Part shown: positions 32,382-41,998 of the stretch, one piece after another
Numbering within the stretch: position 1 is the stretch's first letter
How the letters are laid out: every line of letters begins with the position of its first letter
From: Bacillota bacterium
GTDB lineage: Bacteria > Bacillota > Clostridia > Acetivibrionales > JAEZXR01
Reading direction: 5' to 3'
Length of the DNA stretch: 64,000 nucleotides
NCBI GenBank assembly: GCA_023419605.1
Contig: JAEZXR010000018.1
Span: forward strand, 62,001 to 126,000
Program-made: the position numbers and the translations under genes
Notes under the pieces: model-generated
What the model was told of the DNA's origin: nothing
Seen by the model: only the letters and a program-made list of their open reading frames with translations
Database searches by the model: none

Positions 32382-34739
32382 CTACTCTCCTAAATAAGTG
32401 TCAACTCTATTTTGAATAAGCTTTGCAACCTCTTCCGCTGTTTTGCTGCCTGAGAAAAATGCCTTTGCTTCTTCTTGCACAATATTTGCAATATGAGTGT
32501 CTACACTGGTGTATGTTTTCAGTCTACCGATCATAGTATTGATATAGTCGACATCCGCCTGTGTAATTTGAGAGGGTGTAATAGGTTTGTTGCTGCCGCC
32601 GCTTCCGATCATCATTTTCACGTTACCGTTTACTGTCATATCCATTGCTTGCCGGGCTTTTTTCTGTTGAGCTTCCTTGTTGACCGAAAAACCTTTTAAC
32701 TCCATAGAACTTTGGATATCATCCGATAACAGGATTTTCAAAAACTCCCATGCTTTGTCCTTATATTTTGAACTGCTGCTGATCCCATAAGAATCTTCTG
32801 AAGAAAATTCACCTGAACTGCCGTTCCCTTCCGATGGAAAATCAAACAGTGAAAGCTTGTCGTTGAATACATTTTTAAAAAGTCCCCAAAACATATAATC
32901 ACTGATATTCTGAGGATAAAAAACCACTGCCCCCCGTTGGGCTGCATCAAGTATTTCCCCCATGTTTTGTTTGGCACCTTTACTCGCGATCTTTCCGTCT
33001 CCAAAGGACTTAACGGTATTCAGCATATCAATAAATTCATGGGAGTTAAATTTAGACTTCTTAGTCTGTCTGTCTATAAAATTGCCATAATTACTACGTG
33101 TCACTATGTCTAAAAGATCCGAATAACTGACATTGGGCAGCGCAGTTCTTCCGGTCTTACTATCGGTTACCTTTTGTGCGATCTCTCTGAAATCGGTCCA
33201 GGTCCATTTGCCGTCATCTATAGTAACGGAGCTCTTATCAAGGATATCCGTATTTGCCATAAACGCACTAAATGAAAAGGTTATAGGCAGAGCATACATA
33301 TTTCTATTGATTTTCATACCGTCAAATATATTGGAGTAGTATTTGCTGCTATCAAAGCTCTTATCTTTAGCCATCAGTTCACTTAAGTTAGCCAGAGTAT
33401 TTTTTGAAACGTACTTTTCATACGGAAGCCAACCTGTAAAAATAATATCAGGTCCTTTTCCCGAAAGAATCTGCGTATTCAATGCGTTTATATATTTTTC
33501 CCTATCTTCGCTGCTTTGCCCGGTTGGCGGAGCTTCGATGTTTATTTTATAATCCGGGTTATCTTTCTGAAATTTACTGGCAGCAGTCTGAAGAACCCGG
33601 TCTGAGCTTTTTGCTGAAATTGTAATTGTTTTCTTTTGCTCTGCAGCTTTTTCTCCCGCTTGAAGTGTATACTTATATATCTCGAATTTTACATCCGCTG
33701 AGGGCTGCGCTGATACAACACTTGAAGATGCAGATTTACTTTGCACCCCTTCTGCCTGCGATGCTTCTCCTTTTTTTACCTTCTCTCCACCGACTCCCTT
33801 GATTTGCATAGCCATTGTAGTGACATAAATGTTTTTTGAGGAATCAACAGCAAAGTCTGTAATATTATACCCTGAGCTAAGTATGGTAAAGGACGTAAAA
33901 TCCAGCACGGCCCCTGCCGGTTTTCCCTGGGAATCATACATTTTCACACCGGAATCATCAACTAAATATATACTTTTATCTGATTTCGAGTAACCGACTC
34001 TTGTTTGCCCCCCCACTCTAATACTGCCATTACCAGCCATAATTTCCTGCTTCCAGATGCTTTTCCCTGTTGATGCGCTTATTTTTTCCAATGTACTACT
34101 TCCATTTTGCATACTGCGGCTTACTGCTATGATGTTGTCATCCTGATCCAGGCATATTCCCCAGTAGTCCTGCGATCCTATGGTTTTGACAGATTGTCCG
34201 TTTTTATCGATAACCTCGATGTTTTCCTGCGGCTTCACAAGATAGGCGTTTCCATTTGAATCAACGGCAATATCGATAATTCCCATGCTCGGCATATTGT
34301 TTTTGCCTGCCGCAGCCGTTTTTAAGTCTATTGTTTTTAAAGTCTCTCCCTTCGGATTGATTATGCAAAGTTGAAAGCTCGTACCACTCTCGGGCTGCGA
34401 ATTTCTTACTACTACATAAAGATTATCCGATGAGTCCAAGGCGAATGTGCTTCCATCCCCTTCGAAATTACCTTTTATTTCTCCTACCGGATTACCGTCA
34501 GAATCCAGAATTGCATAACGGGGGCTGCCACTTCCCCTGTCATATACAACGAGTTGGTTTTTGGAATTAATCCTGGAACCACCAGGTGCTTTTACGTTGG
34601 ATCTACTGCCTATTTCCTTTTCCTCATAGTTGGGTGTATTTGTTTCCATTGTCTCTTTCGTGCTTTTTGAACTCCCGCACGCTGAAAGATTTACAGCAAG
34701 TGTAGTTATCATAATAAAACTAACAATTCTTTTAAACAT
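32382..34739 (-). CDS. Solute-binding lipoprotein fused to an N-terminal beta-propeller
   Basis: The 785-residue lipoprotein has a lipobox ending LSAC, with the cysteine at residue 21. Residues of about 45-340 form repeated blade-like units (DSDGNPVGEIKG, DSSDNLYVVV, DSNGNAYLV, DSSKNIYVTT), pointing to an NHL/SMP-type beta-propeller. Residues of about 370-785 form a family-1 extracellular solute-binding domain: ITISAKSSDRVLQTAASKFQ, then PDIIFTGWLPYEKYVSKN and an ALPITFSFSAFMANTDI stretch. Such domains bind sugars or oligosaccharides for ABC importers, and MalF/MalG-type permeases are encoded upstream. The fusion is unusual: the propeller could dock onto wall polymer or the SLH protein. No ABC ATPase is encoded in the cluster. 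Confidence 0.85.
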   Translation of the reverse strand: MFKRIVSFIMITTLAVNLSACGSSKSTKETMETNTPNYEEKEIGSRSNVKAPGGSRINSKNQLVVYDRGSGSPRYAILDSDGNPVGEIKGNFEGDGSTFALDSSDNLYVVVRNSQPESGTSFQLCIINPKGETLKTIDLKTAAAGKNNMPSMGIIDIAVDSNGNAYLVKPQENIEVIDKNGQSVKTIGSQDYWGICLDQDDNIIAVSRSMQNGSSTLEKISASTGKSIWKQEIMAGNGSIRVGGQTRVGYSKSDKSIYLVDDSGVKMYDSQGKPAGAVLDFTSFTILSSGYNITDFAVDSSKNIYVTTMAMQIKGVGGEKVKKGEASQAEGVQSKSASSSVVSAQPSADVKFEIYKYTLQAGEKAAEQKKTITISAKSSDRVLQTAASKFQKDNPDYKINIEAPPTGQSSEDREKYINALNTQILSGKGPDIIFTGWLPYEKYVSKNTLANLSELMAKDKSFDSSKYYSNIFDGMKINRNMYALPITFSFSAFMANTDILDKSSVTIDDGKWTWTDFREIAQKVTDSKTGRTALPNVSYSDLLDIVTRSNYGNFIDRQTKKSKFNSHEFIDMLNTVKSFGDGKIASKGAKQNMGEILDAAQRGAVVFYPQNISDYMFWGLFKNVFNDKLSLFDFPSEGNGSSGEFSSEDSYGISSSSKYKDKAWEFLKILLSDDIQSSMELKGFSVNKEAQQKKARQAMDMTVNGNVKMMIGSGGSNKPITPSQITQADVDYINTMIGRLKTYTSVDTHIANIVQEEAKAFFSGSKTAEEVAKLIQNRVDTYLGE

Positions 34740-34765
34740 TTAACCGCTCACTTTCCTTTCATTTC

Positions 34766-36157
34766 TTACTCTGGCTTTATTGATCCGGACATTTTTATAG
34801 ATGTAATGGATAAAAAGCCCCAAGCGATCATCAAGCTTTTGACATCCATTGTAAAAGGCAGTCCCAGCCAATACGCTGCAACAGCCAATATAAGCATTGA
34901 AGCTGCAACAAATAAACCGAGATATAAAATCAATCTCGAGATAGTAATATCCGCTGTCTTCACCTGCGAAAACCCTAAATAGACCAACACAAACCCCACA
35001 ATCAAGGAAACATAGAATATCCAGTTCAATACTGCCCCTAGGGTGTCCATTACAAGCTCTGCATTTGGAGCTATATAGCCCAGGCTTGATATGCTGCTTT
35101 TAACACTGCCTTTAAATAAGTCTACATAATATGAAACATTGATCAGCTCATCCGCAATATATTTTGGCGGAATGTAAAAGGCCGTCCTTATTCCAATCCA
35201 GATGCATACAATGCAACCAATAGAAATCAGGATCTTTAAAACAGCTATTCCTAAAACAGATGCGTATTTTTTTATAACATGGGAGAAATAATCCAGCCTG
35301 CAATTACACGTGATTAGGTTGATTACTTCCTTTAGCGTATTTTTTATCTGGCTGAGAAATATGCAGATTGCCAGAAGACCCATAATAAAGACAATAATTC
35401 CTGGTTTTTGCTCCATAAGTGCTTTTTTCAGGTTGTAATCTTCAATATAATAACCGGATATACTTTTACCAATCCGCTGCAGTGCCTCTGAAACAAGTGC
35501 AGTATTGTGATCAAGGGTGCTGCTGTCTATAGTCCTTACCTGGAAGGAATTAATTTTAGCCGTACCGTCGAGCTCAAGCAGCTTCCCTCCCGGTATAAAC
35601 ACGTCTGGAATTCCGCTATCCGTCAATGTTCCTATTATAGAGTGGTCTTTCGCAAATACTCCGACCACTTTAAACGGAACATCATAGACCTGCAAGGTCT
35701 TACCTACAGCATTTTTGGTCTTAAACAGATTCCACGCAACAGTTTCCTCAATTACCGCCACATTTCCTCCTTCCGTCTCACTTTTATGAGTAAAAAAACT
35801 TCCATATTCAAACCGCAATTGTTTAAACATAGGATATAAATAGTTCGTTCCCGTTATCTTAACCGTACAGCTTGAGTTGTTACCGCTTACGCTAGAGCTC
35901 ATCAAGCCCGACGTACAAGTATAAGTTAATTCATTCATTTGTAACTGCCTTGCCAGTTCCTTTATATCTTCTAAAGAAAGACTGTTTACATGCTGTGCGT
36001 CATGCTGGTTTTTAGCCGAAACCATAACTTTTTCCAGGGTATAAGCTCCATTAACATTCAGTCCCTTATTTACGACGGATTTTCCGAGAATAATTCCGGC
36101 AAGCAATAGCAATATCCCCATAAATAGTAGAGCCCATGATATTTTCCCGGATTTCAA
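34766..36157 (-). CDS. MacB-like ABC permease without a cognate ATPase
   Basis: The 463-residue protein has an N-terminal membrane segment, a large extracytoplasmic domain (about 35-245) of MacB periplasmic-core type and five or so C-terminal membrane helices. The core shows EYGSFFTHKSETEGGNVAVIEE then NAVGKTLQVYDVPFKVVGV, the pattern seen in FtsX/MacB-class permeases. Those proteins work by mechanotransmission with a MacB ATPase and an adaptor. An adaptor-like gene lies just upstream but no ATPase gene is present. The helix arrangement after the core is not the standard three-helix FtsX unit, so it may be a divergent member. The start is TTG at 36157, preceded by a perfect GGGGGTGAT site at five bases. 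Confidence 0.7.
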   Translation of the reverse strand: MKSGKISWALLFMGILLLLAGIILGKSVVNKGLNVNGAYTLEKVMVSAKNQHDAQHVNSLSLEDIKELARQLQMNELTYTCTSGLMSSSVSGNNSSCTVKITGTNYLYPMFKQLRFEYGSFFTHKSETEGGNVAVIEETVAWNLFKTKNAVGKTLQVYDVPFKVVGVFAKDHSIIGTLTDSGIPDVFIPGGKLLELDGTAKINSFQVRTIDSSTLDHNTALVSEALQRIGKSISGYYIEDYNLKKALMEQKPGIIVFIMGLLAICIFLSQIKNTLKEVINLITCNCRLDYFSHVIKKYASVLGIAVLKILISIGCIVCIWIGIRTAFYIPPKYIADELINVSYYVDLFKGSVKSSISSLGYIAPNAELVMDTLGAVLNWIFYVSLIVGFVLVYLGFSQVKTADITISRLILYLGLFVAASMLILAVAAYWLGLPFTMDVKSLMIAWGFLSITSIKMSGSIKPE

Positions 36158-36194
36158 TTCATCACCCCCTTGTTATACTTTCACTCTCCCTTCC

Positions 36195-37469
36195 TTATTG
36201 ACTCAATAAAACGCGGGTACCATCGGAAAGGGCTTTATCAGTAATTGAGATAACCTTCTCAAAGTTTCCGATTCCACTGATAACAGCAGTTTTCAAATCA
36301 TCGGAATCACCAATGGTAATACTGGCCTTCTGCGCATAATATTCATTCCCCAAGGGTCCCTTTCTTTCTTTTAATACATATACGAAGTAACCGCTATTGT
36401 CCTGTGCCACTGCAGAGTTGGATACAAGTGCCTCATAAGAACCGAAATTCTTTCTAATGCTTGCATTTCCACTTTCTCCACCAATTAAATTGTTGGGTGG
36501 GATCTTAATTATAATATCCTTTTTCACGCCCCTCTGCTGCTGGTTATCTGTTATCCGATCCAAACTTCCCTGTATCGGTGTACCCTCTAACGATTTGATA
36601 GTAACGGATACCGGATCTCCGAGTGCAAGATAATTCACACTGTCTATATCCACTGTAGCAATAAATTCAAACCCCTTTGATGCATCTGCAATCTTATAGA
36701 GTGGTTTTGAACTATTTGCCATCGTTCCCTCATCAAAATTCAGTTCAGTGATCACACCGTCAGCGGGTGCAGTAATCGTGCTCAGACTTAACTGCTCCTT
36801 CAACTGCTCTATTTTTCTTTCCTGCATATCAATATCCAATTGTGTGCTTTTTAAATTTCTCTCGTTGTCCTTTATGGCATTTTCCTTATTTTTCAGTGCC
36901 AGATTGTAATCCCTGACTGCATTATCATAATTCGCCTTGGCGGTGTTCAAGTTCTCCACTGTTTCAGAACTTCCTTCATATAGCCTTTTTATATTTTCAT
37001 ACTCCTCTTTTGCCTTATCCATATTCATTTTCGCAGTATCGATGCTTTTATCATAGCTTATAAAGCTATCTGTCGCACCCGCATCCACAAGCTTCTCAAG
37101 ACTGATCATCTTCTGTTCCTTTCTGTCAAGCTCATCCTCTAACTGCTTGGCAATTTCTGTCGTGTCAAGAAGCATAAGTGACTGCCCTTCCTTAACTGTA
37201 TCCCCCACCCTTACCATCAGTTCATTTACTCTCATGTTGGACTGTACATATTTTTCAAGAACCTTCCTGGCGCAGACAGTACCTGTTCCTGTAATATCCT
37301 TTATTAATGAACCTCTTGAAGGTTTTTCGCAGATAACCTTGGGCAGTGAAAAGTTATTAATTGTATTTGAAAAAAAAGTTAGTAAAAGCATTACACTAAA
37401 AAAAATCAGTATCGCTTTTCCAATCACCTTCTTTCGCAGCGAATTTTGAACCTGCTCCTCATACTGCAA
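36195..37469 (-). CDS. HlyD/RND-type membrane fusion (adaptor) protein
   Basis: This membrane-anchored adaptor has 424 residues. An N-terminal membrane segment (about 14-36) is followed by a lipoyl/barrel-sandwich half (SNMRVNELMVRVGDTVKEGQ), long coiled-coil hairpin arms (about 110-235), the second lipoyl half (ITAPADGVITELNFDEGTM) and a beta-barrel domain. These are the features of HlyD/MacA-type adaptors that link an inner-membrane exporter to the outside; in Gram-positives they work with MacB-like permeases. The start is TTG at 37469, after an AGGAGG site. The gene lies between a MalG-type permease and the MacB-like permease on one strand. Confidence 0.88.
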   Translation of the reverse strand: MQYEEQVQNSLRKKVIGKAILIFFSVMLLLTFFSNTINNFSLPKVICEKPSRGSLIKDITGTGTVCARKVLEKYVQSNMRVNELMVRVGDTVKEGQSLMLLDTTEIAKQLEDELDRKEQKMISLEKLVDAGATDSFISYDKSIDTAKMNMDKAKEEYENIKRLYEGSSETVENLNTAKANYDNAVRDYNLALKNKENAIKDNERNLKSTQLDIDMQERKIEQLKEQLSLSTITAPADGVITELNFDEGTMANSSKPLYKIADASKGFEFIATVDIDSVNYLALGDPVSVTIKSLEGTPIQGSLDRITDNQQQRGVKKDIIIKIPPNNLIGGESGNASIRKNFGSYEALVSNSAVAQDNSGYFVYVLKERKGPLGNEYYAQKASITIGDSDDLKTAVISGIGNFEKVISITDKALSDGTRVLLSQ

Positions 37470-37533
37470 TGTATCCTACCTCCTCCTACTTCGAGTTTTA
37501 AAAGACTCTCCTATCTCTTATCCTTGCTCCATC

Positions 37534-38451
37534 CTATCCCTTAAGTCCGCTCATTTGTATTCCTTCCACCAGATGATTCTCTCCATATAGGAATACCAGA
37601 AGCATCGGTACCATGTAGGTCACTGATGCTGCAAATGCAATTCCCCTTTCTCCTTCGTTAATATTTGATAAAAAGATGGAAAGCGGCTGTTTGTTCACAT
37701 CTCGAAGGAATATAAGGGGCTGCTCCACCATATTCCAGTTGTCAATAAACACAAGAATCGCCAATGCTGCAATCCCCGTCTTCGACATGGGCAGTATGAT
37801 CCTTGTAAAAATACTGAAATGGGATGCTCCATCTACCTTTGCGGATTCGGAATAGGCATCAGGTATATAATGCATAAACTGCCTTAGCAGGAACACGCCG
37901 AATGTGCTGAATACTCCGGGAAATATGATCGATAAGTAGCTTCCTATCAACCCAAGCCTGTCGGCAACTATATAGTTAGGCACCAATGTTACCTGAAACG
38001 GCATCAGCATGATAATTATATACACGAAAAACAGCTTTTCCCTTCCGGTGAAATTCAGTTTGGCAAAAGCATAGGCAGCCATGGAAGCTACCGTTATTTG
38101 ACCTGCAATGATTGGCACTACAAGCTTTACGGAATTCCAAAACATTAAAAGAAACTGCATACGTTTGACTAACACGGTATAATACTGTTTAATAGTAACC
38201 TGGTCAGGGATGAACTTTAGGTTTGCAAGCTTCTCCTGACTATCAACATCCGCATCTGCTCTACTGCTTGAAGCTACCATGCCGTAATTACTGTCGATTT
38301 CCTGTTCTCCCATGAAGGAGTTGGTGATAGTGACAGCAAGAGGCAGAAGGAATATCGTGGAAACAATTCCCAATATACCTGTCAAAACGGCTTTCCGGAA
38401 TTTCCGGTTCAAAATTCTCCTAAGATCGGGCGCGATGAAATTCCTATTCAT
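37534..38451 (-). CDS. MalG-type sugar ABC transporter permease
   Basis: This binding-protein-dependent transport permease has 305 residues and six predicted membrane segments. The EAA-loop motif, the contact site for the ATPase, is ESAKVDGASHFSIFTRIILPMSKTGI. These residues identify it as the MalG/CUT1-type partner of the MalF-type permease upstream. A longer than usual extracytoplasmic loop after TM1 (about 35-80) contains DSNYGMVASSSRADADVDSQ. The ribosome site AGGAAGGG precedes the ATG. The cognate ATPase is not encoded in the cluster; Gram-positive CUT1 importers commonly use a shared MsmX-type ATPase encoded elsewhere. Confidence 0.9.
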   Translation of the reverse strand: MNRNFIAPDLRRILNRKFRKAVLTGILGIVSTIFLLPLAVTITNSFMGEQEIDSNYGMVASSSRADADVDSQEKLANLKFIPDQVTIKQYYTVLVKRMQFLLMFWNSVKLVVPIIAGQITVASMAAYAFAKLNFTGREKLFFVYIIIMLMPFQVTLVPNYIVADRLGLIGSYLSIIFPGVFSTFGVFLLRQFMHYIPDAYSESAKVDGASHFSIFTRIILPMSKTGIAALAILVFIDNWNMVEQPLIFLRDVNKQPLSIFLSNINEGERGIAFAASVTYMVPMLLVFLYGENHLVEGIQMSGLKG

Positions 38452-38579
38452 TCAATATACCCTTCCTTTCTCCACAGGTACGACACTTTGTACCTTATAA
38501 TTACCAGTGGGTAAAATACCCGGCTTTTGGGGCAGTTTACCCGCTGGATAAATTCAGAATCAAAGTGGCGTATCTATAG

Positions 38580-40907
38580 CTATCCGCTTACACTTTCAGA
38601 CAACATTATGACTTCAACTTTTCCATCGGCGCCGTTATCCAGATATACGGATACACTCCCGTAAACCCGGTTTAGATCTATATCCCCAAGTGTTTTTACA
38701 GTTATGTTCCTTGCAAAATCCTTATAATAGACCGTAACATTGTTTTTAAGCTTGTAACTCTTGTTATCGACTTTTATTTTCCTGCTGTTCATCGCCTGGA
38801 CACTCGTATCTTTCACTGCTGGAGTTTTATTATCAACAACTCTTTCAATCCCGGTTCCTGTCATTTTCACTTGGACTATCGACCCTATATCTACATTTGG
38901 AATCATCTCATTAAAGCTGTATTCCTTGCCATCAACGAGCAGTGTGTAGGATACTCCTCCAGGCCTGGATGTAAACTTTTTAACAACAGCTGATTTATAT
39001 TTTCTATTTAAAATATCATCCGTCAGCAAAACGTTAATATCTCCAAAGGTACCGACTTTATTGGAGTACAGGAGCTTACCTTTTTGAAGGGTGCCGTCGG
39101 GAAGATCATTCCAGTCCAAAAGGCTTACCTGTGCATCACCACCATAATCATCACTGATCAGGTCGAATATTTTTATATTATCGGTGACATCCTCTGTTCC
39201 AAGCTGCCTGTCACCCTTATTGATACTAGTTTCTTCAGGATAATTATATATCAGCTGCTCCAGGGAAACAGTCCGGTTATCCGTATGGCTGTATTTGACC
39301 AGCTTTCCCTTCATTTCGGCTGGATCGGATGTAACCCTATAGGTTGTCGTTATTCCGTTATCCAATAACAGATGTGCATAATATAAAACATTGACGCGTC
39401 CCCCTGCTTCTTCCCTTTCCAATTCCATTCCGGTATTAATAACAAAAGCGTATTTGGAACCATCTTCACTTCCCGGATATTGGATATCTACGATCTTCCC
39501 GTCATATCCAAGGGATACCACCACGTTGTCATCCACCTCAATGTTGAATGTATCCCCTATAATTCCGGCAAGATCCGTATCGCTGCTCAAATCGTAATTT
39601 GTATTTTCGATCTGCAATGTCTTCGGTGAAAGTTTGTTTGGAAGGATGCCGGTCACTTTCCCCCCTACCTTTTTATCCTCAACTAAAATATACCTGTTCT
39701 TATTCCAAACATCTGAAACCTGATAGACGATATCGCCCTCCAGTATTTGAGAGATGTCGATGGGCCTTCCATTCTTTATAATGGTAGGATTCATTGAAAA
39801 ATCTATGGTACCCAGCCGATTGCTTGAAGGCACAAAATTGTTTGCTATTTGGGGCTTGCTGTATAAAGGGTCAATAATATCCGCACTTGCAAAGCCCGTT
39901 TGCGTTTCATTGTAGAGAAATAGTAAGGAAGTATTCTTTTTGATGATATTTTTTATATCCTGATATTTCTGTTTTACACCGTTATAATAATAATCGGTAC
40001 TCTCCGGTAAGGTCATACTCTGTTCCGTACCGCCGTCATTATAGGAAATTTTGTTGTCCAAAGCATGTTTGACCGTGATGCATTTCACTGTTCCGATTTT
40101 GCCGGAGGCCTTTATGATCGAACTCCCATCCGTGATAAGCCTGTATTTATAGCCTAGCTCAAACCTAGCCTCTGCATCCAGGTTATAAAAAGTCCCTTTA
40201 TCCGTCAATAACTGATGCTCCGTTAACCCTTCTGAAGTTTTGGAGTCTCCAAGCACCATGCATTCCACATATAATGAAGAATCACTTGAAAATATCCTTT
40301 CAGCATCGGGATAATCCTTATTTTTTATCAGGTTTATCCAAAGTTCATCCAGCATAACGGCAGCCGCCCATTTCTGCAGCTTATCATTACTTTTGAGGCT
40401 AAGGTTTTCAATCACTCCCAACTGTCTTGCCCTATTGATATAATCATCCGGCCACTTTCCTAAAACGTCTTTGTCTGTGTATCCTAAGGCTCTGACAACA
40501 ATTGAGCAGGCCTCCGCAAAGGTTATATTATCGTAAGGCCGGAATTTGCTTTTCGAAGTTTCCGCTAAGAAGCCTTTTTGGTAAGCAAGGTTTATGAACC
40601 CACTGGACCAGCTCTCTCCAGCTACATCTAAAAACACAGTATCCCCTTTCATAGATTCCGCTTTATCCGCCAAACCTGCTGCGATAACAACAGCCTTTAC
40701 GAATTGCTCCCTGGAAAGAGAATAGTTTGGCTTATAGGCTCCGCTTTCATTTCCACTTAAAACACCCAAAGCGTCCATTCGATTAACTGCCGCTGTATAA
40801 GAGGCATTTGCAGGAACATCAGTAAACTCAGCGCGTGTACATATTGTCACTGATACAATTACTGTGACCAATAGCAGCAGCAATGGTATGTATTTTTTAA
40901 TTTTCAA
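38580..40907 (-). CDS. Large SLH-domain surface protein
   Basis: The secreted protein has about 775 residues. The signal peptide is followed by three SLH-type repeats (about 25-190): FTDVPANASYTAAVNRMDAL, FLDVAGESWSSGFINLAYQKG and a third with KWPDDYINRARQLGVIEN. They bind the protein to the cell wall. The remaining 550 residues are beta-rich, with internally similar stretches such as GKVTGILPNKLSPKTL and GKIVDIQYPG, but I recognise no enzyme domain. The start is TTG at 40907, after an AGAGGTG site; an in-frame GTG at 40916 overlaps that ribosome site. It lies between the MalF-type and MalG-type permease genes, an unusual place, and could be a surface receptor or scaffold for the transporter. 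Confidence 0.85.
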   Translation of the reverse strand: MKIKKYIPLLLLLVTVIVSVTICTRAEFTDVPANASYTAAVNRMDALGVLSGNESGAYKPNYSLSREQFVKAVVIAAGLADKAESMKGDTVFLDVAGESWSSGFINLAYQKGFLAETSKSKFRPYDNITFAEACSIVVRALGYTDKDVLGKWPDDYINRARQLGVIENLSLKSNDKLQKWAAAVMLDELWINLIKNKDYPDAERIFSSDSSLYVECMVLGDSKTSEGLTEHQLLTDKGTFYNLDAEARFELGYKYRLITDGSSIIKASGKIGTVKCITVKHALDNKISYNDGGTEQSMTLPESTDYYYNGVKQKYQDIKNIIKKNTSLLFLYNETQTGFASADIIDPLYSKPQIANNFVPSSNRLGTIDFSMNPTIIKNGRPIDISQILEGDIVYQVSDVWNKNRYILVEDKKVGGKVTGILPNKLSPKTLQIENTNYDLSSDTDLAGIIGDTFNIEVDDNVVVSLGYDGKIVDIQYPGSEDGSKYAFVINTGMELEREEAGGRVNVLYYAHLLLDNGITTTYRVTSDPAEMKGKLVKYSHTDNRTVSLEQLIYNYPEETSINKGDRQLGTEDVTDNIKIFDLISDDYGGDAQVSLLDWNDLPDGTLQKGKLLYSNKVGTFGDINVLLTDDILNRKYKSAVVKKFTSRPGGVSYTLLVDGKEYSFNEMIPNVDIGSIVQVKMTGTGIERVVDNKTPAVKDTSVQAMNSRKIKVDNKSYKLKNNVTVYYKDFARNITVKTLGDIDLNRVYGSVSVYLDNGADGKVEVIMLSESVSG

Positions 40908-40941
40908 GATAAACACCTCTTTCTAAAAAGTTTTATAAAAC

Positions 40942-41826
40942 TCAACTTATAGCTTTGCTGATTCTTCTCTCAAAGAAAAACAGGATCGATACAAGAGTGC
41001 AAATGACAGCTGCCATAATAAAGGCTGCAGAAGTTAGTTTCTGGTAATCCAGGGAAGCAAACATATTATTCATGTAGTGCTGCAGCATATAAATGCTGTT
41101 GTGCGGATACGCACCTGAGATAAGGTATGTTTCCCTGAAAACCTTGAATGAGTTGATTATTGATATTATAAAAACAAAGAACAGGGTAGGCGTCAGGTAC
41201 ACAAGTGTAATATTCAGGAACTTTCGCATTTGGCTTGCACCATCAATATCCGCTGATTCGTAATACTCTTTCGGGACATTTTGAAGTCCTGCAAGAATCA
41301 GCACCATATTGTAACCTATGTTTTTCCAAAGGTAAACAATAACGACTACCATCCTGGCCCACCCGGTTTTCATCCAGTCTATACCGTTACATCCCATAGA
41401 GATTACGAAAGCATTCATAGACCCTCTCAAATCGAATATTACCTGCCATACCAAAACAACAGACGCAACCGGTACAACAAGGGGAGTGATAAAGCTTGTA
41501 CGCAAAACATTTCTTCCATATAGCTCTTTATTTAGAAGGACTGCCAGTCCCAGGGAAAGTAAAATATTAAGCGGTACACAAATGGCAGTGAATGCAAGGG
41601 TATTGTACCCCGCCTTTAAAAAAACCGGATTTGTCAGTAAGTCAAAATAGTTAGCCAACCCTACAAATTTTCCTCCAATAGGGCTGTCAACCATTGAATA
41701 AGCAATTCCCGTTATAAATGGAATTAAAAAGAAAACAGAGAAACCAGTAAGGCTGGGTGCTAAAAATAGTAAAGCAATTGCAGTTTCCTTTTTTCCAGCT
41801 TTTGATATCAGCATTTTACCCTCCAA
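40942..41826 (-). CDS. MalF-type sugar ABC transporter permease
   Basis: The 294-residue permease has six predicted membrane segments. The EAA-loop motif is EYYESADIDGASQMRKFLNITLVYLTP. Together with the MalG-type protein it would form a CUT1 sugar importer channel, fed by the propeller-fused binding protein of the same cluster. It is the first gene of the cluster in the direction of transcription. No convincing promoter was found in the 170 bases upstream, which hold the por terminator and a copy of repeat R3. Confidence 0.9.
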   Translation of the reverse strand: MEGKMLISKAGKKETAIALLFLAPSLTGFSVFFLIPFITGIAYSMVDSPIGGKFVGLANYFDLLTNPVFLKAGYNTLAFTAICVPLNILLSLGLAVLLNKELYGRNVLRTSFITPLVVPVASVVLVWQVIFDLRGSMNAFVISMGCNGIDWMKTGWARMVVVIVYLWKNIGYNMVLILAGLQNVPKEYYESADIDGASQMRKFLNITLVYLTPTLFFVFIISIINSFKVFRETYLISGAYPHNSIYMLQHYMNNMFASLDYQKLTSAAFIMAAVICTLVSILFFFERRISKAIS

Positions 41827-41844
41827 TATAAATCAGCTTGTATC

Positions 41845-41880
41845 TATGATGCAGCGAAAATGTTATTTCCGCCAATCCAA
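41845..41880. repeat. Dispersed short repeat R3, copy 3
   Basis: GATGCAGCGAAAATGTTATT followed by TCCGCCAATCC matches the copies at 18807-18841 and 47505-47553 (inverted). It lies just upstream of the MalF-type gene. Confidence 0.45.
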
Positions 41881-41954
41881 ACTACATTTCAATTCTAAAA
41901 CATGCACCTTAACCCTTCATTTAGCCAACCTTAATTTTGCCTTAATTTTAAGTA

Positions 41955-41988
41955 CAAAAAAAAGGCCGGTATAAATACCAGCCTTTCT
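41955..41988 (-). terminator. Terminator of the por operon
   Basis: An 11-bp stem with one mismatch (AAAGGC-x-GGTAT with its complement) is followed on the minus strand by eight T. It lies just past porB. Confidence 0.85.
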
Positions 41989-41998
41989 TGTTTTATTA

